From: Fomitopsis serialis
Taxonomy: Eukaryota; Basidiomycota; Agaricomycetes; Polyporales; Fomitopsidaceae
NCBI RefSeq assembly: GCF_022376445.1
Contig: NW_025955429.1
Location: 1-28,304 of the forward strand
Length of the DNA stretch: 28,304 bases
Direction: 5' to 3'
In this document: piece by piece, positions 20,093 to 28,304 of the stretch
How positions within the stretch are numbered: the stretch's first letter is position 1
How the letters are laid out: each line of letters opens with the position of its first letter
Position numbers and translations under genes: made by a program
Notes under the pieces: model-generated
The model's input: the letters and a program-made list of their open reading frames with translations, nothing else
What the model was told of the DNA's origin: nothing
The model's database searches: none

Positions 20093-23000
20093 TCATCGCT
20101 CTGGAGTTGGGCCGCGCGACAGCCGACGGCGCGGCAGCTCGCTGTGGGTCCTTGTACGCTTTGATGGACCCACTGCGAGATCCTCGTCGGCTCCAATCAG
20201 GTCCTCTTGGGACCGTTTCCGGCCACTGCGAGACCCGCTCGCCGTGGTTCCCTGCCTCCCTGGCGCCGGCTCTTGATGTTTGCCTTTGGAACGACTGGAC
20301 GACGAACCGCGGGGCGCGTCGGATGCCTTGCGAAACAGGGGCATACTAGGCAACGCGCCTGAATGAGCTGAGGAGCCCCTTCGTGACGACGGCGTAGGCG
20401 ACTCGGGAGAAGGCAGATTAGCCAGACTCGGAGGTCCCAATGGGCTTGCCCATCGCTCGAAGGCTGGCCCGGCACTTGCATTACGTGGTGTTCGAGGCGA
20501 GTGGTCGGCACCCTGAGCGTTTCCGAAGGTCGGCCATGCCGGCGGGCGAGACAACAATCCGCTGCCTCTTGCGCCACGCTGGCCTCGCGCGAGTGGACGT
20601 CCCACCACAGGGGCATTGACTCCGCTTCCAGGCGCGATATTGGATGGTACTGGATGATGCTGACCGCCCGAGGTCATTTGACTGCCGGTGGACATCCAGG
20701 TACTCCCGTCACGCGCTTCATGAAGCGACGCCGTGTCATTGTCCCCGGCAGGCTTGAAAGGGATTGCCGCGTCGTTTTCCGGCCAATCTGTACGAGCGAG
20801 AGCCCGGTCAAAAATATCCAGCACGGCATCGTATGTCAACGGGCTTGGGGCTGGCTTCGAAGCCTTCTTGTGGAAGTTTCCTTCACAAAGGGTCGAGAAT
20901 TCATCGAGGAGAGCGCTCAGAGGTTCGTTGTCGTGGACAACAAATTCAGTATCTAGAAAGCCTCTCTTAGTGTCGGCGCAAGAGAGGTCATCGGGACCAT
21001 CAAACATGGCTTTCAACCGAGCGTGCGTGTTGGGGAGACTGTGTCTTGTGTGCCTTAGAACGAGCCAGACCAAGAGCCAAAAGAACGACTCCAGGTCATG
21101 TCGTGCTTGATGAATGACTCCGCGGCCACGCAGCACTTCTATGGCCATGAAGTAGAATGTGCCCTAAAGCAAGGAAGTATGAGTAAATCGAGTCAAAACT
21201 GCCCATTGCGCTTAGACTTACTGTACGCTGTTTAAAATCCATCTTATTCCTCGCCTCGCCTCCAGACACGGCATCGCTGGCCAACACAACCCTGCTCGCC
21301 CCGCCGTCATGTTCTGCTGCCTCGCGAGCTTTGATGTACGGGATTGACAGTTGGGCGCGCTCTTCTTGTGGCCTACTCAACCAGTCTGACATCGCTGCGA
21401 GCTGCCGGACGTTTTCGATCGGCTCCCAAGTGTTCTTCTCGTCCCCAAAACCCTTCCACTTCACAAAATACTCCTTGCCCGTCGATGTCTTTTCTTCCGC
21501 AAGAATTTTCTCTACGGGCCATACTTTCTCGCCCTTGGAGTTGATCAACGGGCGTGGGGGTGGAGCTTTCTTCTCGTTGCCAGTATCACGGAGCGGCTCT
21601 TGCCCAGCGTTCGCAGCAAGCACCGGGCCGAAGATGTCTTCTCCCCGGATACCCGTCTTCGTCTGGACAAACTGCTCCCAGCTCTCCAGCGTGTCCTCGT
21701 AGCCCTCGTCGCGTAGGAACTCCTTCCAGTCGAAGCCGTAGTCGAGATCGTGCAGGAAGCCCCTGCCCTGGGTGAGCATCACGTTGCCTTCACTGACGTC
21801 GCGGTGCATGATGCCAGCTTCGAAGGCCAGCCGATGACCTGCAAACGCACGACGATAACCAGTCAGTCCACACGTCGCCAGAGGCGTGCATCAAGAGGCG
21901 TGCGCACCGTGTATTGCATCTCGAAGCCCCTGCGTCATCTCCTTTGTACGCTGGAATTGCGAGATTGGGGTGCCGATGACGTCCGAGACGAGGCGCATAT
22001 GGCTCCGCTCGTACCATTGGTGCGCACCGTTCACTTGGTGTATCCCAGAGCGTGTTCTGTGCCCAACTGGTTTTTCGTCCTCTACGTGTAGTTCCTCTTC
22101 TTCTCCAAGGTCGGCGCCCGCCACGACTGTCGCCAAGCCACGCCACTCCGCGTTCCACACAGCCATGAAAGCCTCCTCATCTAGGCGGTCCCATTTCTCA
22201 GTCGCCGTTTCGGAAGAGTTGAGCGGCGGCACGACGTGGGTACGGATCTGTCTATGGAACTTGAGTTCCGACTCCCGCACGAGCTGACGCCACGCGTCCT
22301 TGATGACAACGTGTTTACCAGTCGGTTCGCCATGGTCATCGAGCTCCAAAGCCTTCCATATCGTCGTCGCGCGGGAGAAGAGGCGTGGGTTGATAAAGAT
22401 CAGCTCGTAGAGGAGATACTTCTTGTCCTTGCCCTTGTCCGCGCCCTCGAGGGTGATCCAGCGACACGCCTTCTTAGTTTCGTCGCAGACATCAACGCCA
22501 CAGGAGCGCAGTTTTGGCTTCACGTCGCGCGGGTGCGAAGTCGCGAGCTGAACGGCCGGATCCGCACCGACGATGTCACAATCCTTGCGAATCGGATGCA
22601 CGAGACGCCAGAAGAACTCGTGAAGCACCGCGCCGTTGTGAGACTCATACTCGAATGCCTGCGAGCAAACAGCGCCGGCGTGGTCGAATCGAAAGATACG
22701 TGCGAGGCGTCCATAGATGCCGACTGTGAAAACGAACAGCCGGCTTTGGGCGACGAGGATGTTACGCGCGCTCTTGGATAGTTGCACTAGCGTCTCGTCG
22801 TTGACTTTCGAGCAGTATAACATCGGATCCTCCTTGTCCGTCCTCTTCGCCTCGAACACGACGGAGATGTTCCGCCAGCGATTTGGGTGAGACGATTTGA
22901 ATGTCTGACCGGGCAAAGACGCGACGACATCCGGTTTCGTCGCATGCTGGTCCTGCTCGGCGAGGAGGAAAGGGAACTTGATCGGCTCGTGTGCGTTGTT

Positions 23001-23365
23001 GTAGAAGCACGGACGCTTCTCCTCTGGGAAGTGTCCGACTATCGCCTCCAGTCCCGCGCACTAAACAATGTTCAGCGAGTTACTTATGCTAATCTGCCAT
23101 CACCACGTACCAGAGGCCCGTACATAGCCGACTCCGACCCGCCCACGGGTAGTCTGAAAGGATCCTTGGCCGTCGACGGGACCATCGCCATCTCGCTGGG
23201 CACAAAGAAGTCCAGGAACTGGTCGATGGGGATAAGTACCTCCACGATTTTACCCTCCACTTCGCTCCTCCAGCCGCCCTTGTTGACTTCGCTCGACTGT
23301 AGGGCGTCGTTCTGGTAGATCGTGTACACGCGCGATTTCATCTGACGGGGTGTTGGGTGTGCCAT
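20093..23365 (-). CDS. FunK1 kinase with chromodomain in the activation segment, copy 3 (intact)
   Basis: Exons 23365-23111, 23060-21908, 21838-21222 and 21163-20093 join in phase (introns 50, 69, 58 nt) to 1031 aa. In order: a FunK1 N-terminal region (RWRNISVVFEAKR, LVQLSKSARNILVAQSR, GIYGRLARIFRFD); an N-lobe with VVIKDAW (Lys about 339); a catalytic loop MHRDVSEGNV (Asp 483, Asn 488); LHDLDYGF as DFG-equivalent (500-505). A chromodomain follows (about 575-624) with Trp576, Trp597 and Phe600 at the three aromatic-cage positions, then linkers. Next come GTFYFMAIEVL (from 676), RHDLESFFWLLVW and the C-lobe. The tail is Ser/Pro/Arg-rich with GRKRSQED and GPSKRTRTH, probable nuclear signals. 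The ATG at 23365 is the first in the exon-1 frame with FunK1-like sequence; an in-frame Met lies eight codons on. The kinase-chromodomain fusion is intragenic and open throughout. Activity, ligand and substrates are unknown. Confidence 0.88.
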
Positions 23366-24189
23366 CGGAGAAGGCGTCGTCTGACGATGGGAACAGAGAG
23401 TATCGGGCGGGAGACTACAGCGGGAGCTGCACAGGGCGCCGTGCGAACGCGACCTGCGCGAGGCTTTAAAGCGGTGAGGCATATCGGCGGTCCAAGCCAA
23501 TGGCCAACGTTGTGTTCAAAAAAGGCAATATCGCGGACGCAGTTCTGTCTGATGGACCTATGAGTCAGTCCATTGTTATCGCCCAAACGGGCAGGCCGAG
23601 ACACTTACCGTCCAGTAACCGCGCGATTTGTGGGTTCACCACCTCAATGAGTAGGTTTATGGCCACCAAAAATACGTCTATGGCGACAATTAGCGAATAT
23701 TACGCGGAAATCGCGTCCCAGTATATGCAGGCAGTGCGGGAATGAGGAGGATGGTTGAGCAACGGGACAGCGCCACAACCGCGCTCGTGGATCAGGCGGA
23801 GTGTGAAAGACAAATCGGGGCTACCACGTTTTGATCACGTGGCTCCATCGCACCCATTGTTCGTCTGCTTTTGGAAGGTGATGTCTTCGCAACCGTGTAC
23901 TTCCCACCTGGCGGCATCACAGCCACGCCTTCTTCGAAAACCTCAGCGCTATATGCATGTGGTCCTGATGCGCGTGGGCGATAAGCACACCGCATCCAGG
24001 CCAGAAAGGTGCTGCTTGCCCGGGCTCGTCCAGATCGTCCTGTATGTATGTAGGTCTGGTGCGTATTCATACTGAACGATGGCTGGCAGTCGCCACAGAC
24101 CCTACCTGATTTACGGCTCATGCGCTCGTGAGCTGATATTTACACGCATGTAGTATTGATCCAGATTCAGACTGCTGGCGCTCAACGAG
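23366..24189 (-). promoter_or_regulatory. Upstream region of copy 3
   Basis: About 820 bp shared almost unchanged with 3679-4502. It should hold the kinase promoter, together with the mirror of the small possible spliced ORF (23466-23699). TTTAAAG sits about 100 bp before the ATG on the gene strand. No clear TATA box. The forward-strand 81-codon frame at 23500-23745 is the antisense of that ORF and is not called. Confidence 0.35.
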
Positions 24190-24364
24190 TGCGTCTTGAC
24201 ATTTTCTACGCTGCGGTCTGCACAAAGTGGCGCGAACATGCGAAATAGATCTTGTCTCGAAGACTAAATCGCGTTCTGCGTGTCGGATACGAGTCGTACA
24301 TAAGCCATCATGCGGGGAGCATTGTATGGCATTCAGCATTCTGGAGCATTAGCTCGCACGTCGG
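24190..24364 (+). repeat. Direct repeat DR2 abutting the right inverted-repeat arm
   Basis: 175 bp, same orientation and about 95% identical to 3508-3678. It starts at the base after the last base of the right arm. After 24364 the similarity to the left side ends, and unique flank begins. Confidence 0.85.
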
Positions 24365-26488
24365 GGATACGTAGCACATCGCCTACAGAGAATAGGTATG
24401 CCCCAAATGCAACTGCCGGAACCTCCAGCTACTGGGTTTGTGACATTACACCTCGAGGCTGGCCATCCAGTGCCACAGGCGCGCTTTGTGTCCTGAGTAT
24501 GACATCGTCACTGCAATATACTGGTGAGTTCCTCGGGCAGAAAACGCTCAAGTTACAAGGCTGTACCGATTCGCCATGAACATCACGCGGCGCCTCCACA
24601 ACGGTAAGTGCTGGTCTGGGATACTATGGACGACTGCAGGCTTACTTGTTCGTGTATTGATCGTAGAATCAACGCGTAGTGCGAACAATCATGCTTGCGA
24701 AGGCTTCAGCTAGAATCGCCACTGCGCCGACCAACGGATCGTAGTAGCTTCTTCGCTATCCGTTCACAACCTTCTCAGTCCTGAGCTAGCCTTTACTAAC
24801 GAGAACAAGGCATCGCATCACTCAGATGACCAAGCATAAGCCTCGATTTCAGAAGAAAAGGTATTTCTTCGAGTAAGTCAAGCCACTAAATGCAGGTGAG
24901 CGGTCACTTACTTGAGGCCACTACTATCATAGAAAGTGCAGTGTGCTCATTGATGAGCATCTTTTAAGATGTCCGACCGCTCGTCCGGCTCTTCCTAGTG
25001 GTCAAAGCATTGTCAAATTTCGCCAGAGCTGGCATGAAGCGCCTCTACTCGTGCAACCAGACGTTCACATACATATCCCGGGTCGGACGGTTTTATTAGA
25101 ATCATCTCGTACCACTGCCACATCTGGCTATGCAGCTCCTGCTTCACACTGGGAATCTGTCGCGGCCTCTGAGTCCGCGGTGTTATGCGAGAATCGGGAC
25201 CGACGTGCGAAGTACGAGACAAAGTACGCCGGTTCATGAGTCTACCTTTGACAGCTGCTCAGCTCCGCCTCACATGCAGAGTTACTTTTGGCCGATTGTC
25301 GCTCGACTCTGCGATCTGTGCGTATCATTATTCATGGCCCCTGTTTCTACATAGCCACGTCGTGGCATGGACCGTATTGCTGACGCTACGCATATTCCAG
25401 CAAATTTTTCTCAATGCGTCTGCTCACAGGACATCTACCATTCAGACAACTTGAAGCACATTCGAAATGAAGATTCGCTGAATTACTCGGGGCCACATCA
25501 TTGGAAACTCTCATTGAGCCGTACGCGCACTAATCACACCGCGTATCTGTGAGTCGCCATTCTATCCCTCAATGCCAGGCCAATGGCTGATCGATAATGC
25601 TAAGTTACAAGCCACTGGAATCGATCCGTATAATGGCGTAGAAGTCTCAACCGAGCCAATCTGAGTCTCCACACGAACCCTTCTGAAATTCCCTCACTGG
25701 CACCATCTTCGCCAGACCCTCATTCTGTCTGTCGCAAGCACACGAAGCGTGATGCGACCGGTCAATTGACCGCAATATTCGGATCGGATTTACGAGCGGT
25801 TGTTTGGACAAGGTCATCACTGACAGATCGACATGGACTCGGCGACGAGCGGTGATCCGAGGTGAGGCTACCCTTTACTGCTACTCATGATTGACTACAG
25901 CCAGTTGCATTCACAGTGTGCGCCTAGCGACATGTAGTGCCAGGTGTTGTACGCTAGCGAACAGTCTTGGCTTGCATAGACGTGGATGCAGTCGGCGCAT
26001 ACGCGAGCCAAATGCGTGGCTACTACCTCGGAGTGGCGCAACGCCGCTTTGATTAGTACAGAGCGAAGTTGTTGTTCAAGGACAGCTTGAGTATGTGTCG
26101 GCTGATGCGAAACCTGACGACTGGCGCATGCGGCCGCTGCTCGATTAAATCCAAGTTGTGCGCCGCATATCCGCTCGGAAGCTTGACAGTTCTGCAGCGC
26201 TTGACAGGAAGGCGCGATCCTTAGCATGCGCAAACAAGGTGGAAATGGGTCTAGGTCAAAAGACGAGAGCCCGAGTACCGCACCATCTTTGCATACCCTA
26301 TCGCAAGCACACAACCTCGAGCGAAGAAAACCGAAGGATCGTTGATGCTGTACAATGTCAGCCGCTGACCCAAGTCTGTTCGTCGCTCCGTCTGCGCATG
26401 TCGCTGCAACGACGCTGTCTGCCAAGTGTTACCACCTTCTTCCTCGCCTTTCACGGGATGTCTGACATCTGACATTACCAGCCATATA
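24365..26488. other. Flanking region, no gene firmly supported
   Basis: 2.1 kb without a recognisable gene. A 176-codon reverse frame (25895-26425) is Cys-rich, shows no family signature and partly overlaps the probable upstream region of the membrane-protein gene. Near 24556-24655 there is a weak, gapped resemblance to 18661-18727 in the right arm (CAAGGCTGTA, then GGTRAGTGCT and a TTACWTGT-like end), perhaps a relic of the same repeat family. Confidence 0.4.
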
Positions 26489-28051
26489 ATGAACTCCTGC
26501 ACTGTCGCGATATGCGGTTAGTGTCTAACTTACCGCGTGCATGATCACGTTGATGAGGCTCCGTACGCAGCTCTGGTCCTCTACGACCACGCAATATCAC
26601 TCTCAAAAGAGATCAGATACTTCTGGAAGAGGGGAGTTCGGACAGGATCCAAGCTATTATTCTTCTCAAATCGCTACTCGCTATCGGCATATGCCGTCTT
26701 CACTGTCGCAAACATGGGCCGGCTCAGTCACAAGGTGTGTGGATTCCAGAGTACGAGTCGTGCTGACTAGCTGACGTTGCATAAGGGTGATGTGGTCATA
26801 TCTTAACACGATCGACGCGCACTGATGTCATCAATTCTTAGGTGCATGACCGTCAACGTAGTCATCAACGTCTGCCTCTTCGCTTTGTGTGTAACGCAAA
26901 TAGGTATGTCTCCGGAGCTGGGAACATAGTGCAACCGTAGCTCAGTTACTGTTATCAGTATTCGCGGCGCTTCGCGTCTTCGCGATCAGTGGTTACAACA
27001 AGCCCGTCACTGCGCTTGTATCATTCCTGAGCTCTGCCACGATCTGGGGTAACTTGGTGAGTCGACTGCTCAAATATATGCCACATCGAATTTCCAGGTA
27101 CTCAGTCTGAAACACCTTATAGTATCTCTTTTGCAAGACGACATATTCCCTACAGAGCTATACCGGCATCGTCATGTGCTCAAGTTCGCTCAACGTCTCG
27201 AATTTCTCATTCTATATGTGAGTAACTATTCATTGGCACCAGTAACCGGACTGACACTCTGATCGACAGATGCATGTTCCCTCTTTCCCGCAACATTGCT
27301 TGTCTACTCACCGAACGTCTAGGCATAGTGCTCAAGGATGTCAGTAGTATATGCGCGGATCTGCTGGTCCTCTCGATCACTTGGGGAAAGACGTGGGCCA
27401 TCAAGAGAGCGGGTGATCGTGCGGGTGTGAGAACACCCATTGTGAACACTCTATTGCGTGACGGCAAGTATATTCGTCACTCAGTAGTCGCGAATTCGGG
27501 ATAACACTCCCCATTAGGGACACTGTATTTCATGTGAGTCCTCCAACGAGTCCGAATGACGCTTCTGTGACAAATGTACTGTTACATTCTCAGCTCAGTG
27601 TCGGCTCTCAACGTGACGCAGATAGCATACTTGACTTTCTATGGTGTACGTCGCGCAGTTCCGTATCTGAAGTGCATCGCAAAGTTGACGTCAACGTGGT
27701 TCACTAGGAGATGGACTATGTGTCTTGTTTCTTGATACCGTAAGCACGAGTCGTTTGCCACTGCCGAGCTACTAACCTCTACTAACATGCCTTTTCAGAC
27801 TCCCCTCCCTGTTCCTCTCTCGGTTTCTCCTGAATCTTCACGCGAGCTCTGAGTCTTGTTGTTCAAGTCTATTGGCGGGCTTGAATTCACCGATGGCCTC
27901 CATTGAATCACTGGAATTCACGCAGCACACTGCAGATGAACAATGTCGTTTGGACTCTATATCATACTATGCGAGCGATCAACCGCTGGGAGGAAATGGA
28001 GGTTACGTAGAGGACCGTGCCCCAATTGTTGTGGTCGAAGCATGGGCCTGA
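26489..28051 (+). CDS. DUF6533-type seven-helix membrane protein
   Basis: No single frame shows this gene. Matching splice sites and phases gives ten exons: 26489-26516, 26571-26736, 26842-26903, 26959-27056, 27156-27217, 27270-27463, 27518-27533, 27594-27645, 27708-27739 and 27799-28051. They sum to 963 nt (320 aa), normal for this family. The N-terminus carries the DUF6533 signature (ALVLYDHAISLSKEIRYFW...FFSNRY). Further helices follow: TVNVVINVCLFALCV, VFAALRVFAISGYNKP, a SICADLLVLSITWGKTW block, LLRDGTLYFISVSALNVTQI, and PLPSLFLSRFLLNLH before a hydrophilic Ser/Glu tail. Such proteins are abundant in Agaricomycetes and resemble seven-helix receptors in topology; their function is not established. 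Intron 6 uses a GC-AG pair (GCAAGT donor at 27464), and exons 7 (16 nt) and 9 (32 nt) are tiny. The start codon and the donor at 26737 are the least certain parts; an upstream first exon is possible. Confidence 0.75.
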
Positions 28052-28304
28052 TAGTACACACCAGGCGCGCGTTTCATTTGGGACTTTGCATTGAAAAAAA
28101 CGGATCGTACTCGTAGTTATGTCTTCAGCAAAACGATTGCGAGGATCTACGCAATTTCCTGCCCGCATCCGAGTCGTTACCTTAAGACAGGTGGTCTTGA
28201 CGGATTGTGCTCGCAAGCATAACGGCAGAAAGGGCCTCCTGGTCAGGTTTGCTAGAGAAGGCAACATTAAGATTTGTTTGTATGCGAGCGGCTCGCGGTG
28301 TTCA
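28052..28304. other. Downstream flank, no gene seen
   Basis: 253 bp after the stop of the membrane-protein gene. Nothing recognisable; it is presumably 3' untranslated region and the start of the next intergenic space. Confidence 0.4.

Larger units (their letters stand above)
17676..24189 (-). repeat. Right arm of large inverted repeat
   Basis: Reverse complement of 3679-10474. It starts at ATCACCAC (17676-17683) and ends CTGGCGCTCAACGAG at 24189, where DR2 begins. The arm is about 6.5 kb, shorter than the left mainly because it lacks the 190-bp segment. It carries the intact kinase gene. The two arms lie about 7.2 kb apart, enclosing the EMI1-like and mannosyltransferase genes. Confidence 0.9.

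Noticed and set aside
22236..22781. 181-codon open frame antisense to kinase exon 2 (also 5087-5632 in the left arm)
   Set aside because: It is the complement of a well-supported FunK1 exon. GC-rich coding DNA often leaves long antisense frames, and no family signature is seen.
3679..24189. The whole arm-core-arm unit as a retrotransposon with LTRs
   Set aside because: The arms are inverted, not direct, and I see no reverse transcriptase, integrase or gag-like sequence. The chromodomain is inside the kinase gene, not in a pol gene.
25895..26425. 176-codon reverse-strand frame rich in Cys and Ser
   Set aside because: No recognisable domain, no intron or promoter signals, and composition typical of chance GC-rich frames.
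1..28304. tRNA, rRNA and CRISPR arrays
   Set aside because: No cloverleaf-like tRNA, conserved rRNA sequence or regularly spaced short repeats were noticed on either strand; this was by eye, not by a scanner.

Overview
The window looks like nuclear DNA of a mushroom-forming basidiomycete (Agaricomycetes, possibly Polyporales). It is moderately GC-rich, genes are split by 48-99 nt GT-AG introns with CTAAC/CTGAC-like branch sites, and it carries two families expanded in this group: FunK1 fungal-type protein kinases and DUF6533-type seven-helix membrane proteins. The placement is inferred from families and gene architecture; no search was run.

Layout. (1) 1-3507: the 3' half of a FunK1 kinase gene (copy 1, cut by the window edge), followed by decayed sequence. 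Together these form a diverged direct copy of the block at about 6098-9620. (2) 3508-3678: a 171-bp direct repeat (DR1). (3) 3679-10474: the left arm of a large inverted repeat, with a frameshifted FunK1 gene (copy 2), gene remnants and a small hypothetical ORF. (4) 10475-17675: a single-copy core with a 1.04-kb TIR element, an EMI1/DUF3128 twin-CX9C gene and a KRE2/MNT1-type (GT15) mannosyltransferase gene. (5) 17676-24189: the right arm, the reverse complement of the left, with an apparently intact FunK1 gene (copy 3, 1031 aa from four exons). (6) 24190-24364: DR2, the second copy of the direct repeat, in the same orientation as DR1. (7) 24365-28304: flank with no supported gene until a 10-exon DUF6533-type membrane protein at 26489-28051, which I assembled by matching splice phases.

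The main discovery candidate is the kinase. In all three copies a chromodomain plus linkers lies inside the kinase activation segment, between the DFG-equivalent (DLD) and the GTxxFMAxE/helix-F block. This insert of about 173 residues sits in frame and within one exon, and the proteins end in a basic, Arg/Ser/Pro-rich tail with NLS-like clusters. This suggests a nuclear pseudokinase or kinase whose activation loop may read or tether chromatin. I know of no described kinase of this topology, but I could not search.

The second point of interest is the architecture. A 20.5-kb unit (arm-core-arm) is bounded exactly by DR1 and DR2, like an insertion with a very long target duplication, yet it carries ordinary housekeeping genes. 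The arms are close to identical except for a 209-bp block flipped between them, a 190-bp indel, a cluster of 1-nt deletions in copy 2 and a patch of about 270 bp in copy 3 that partly resembles copy 1 (probable gene conversion). The core genes share no obvious pathway with the kinases; their association looks structural.
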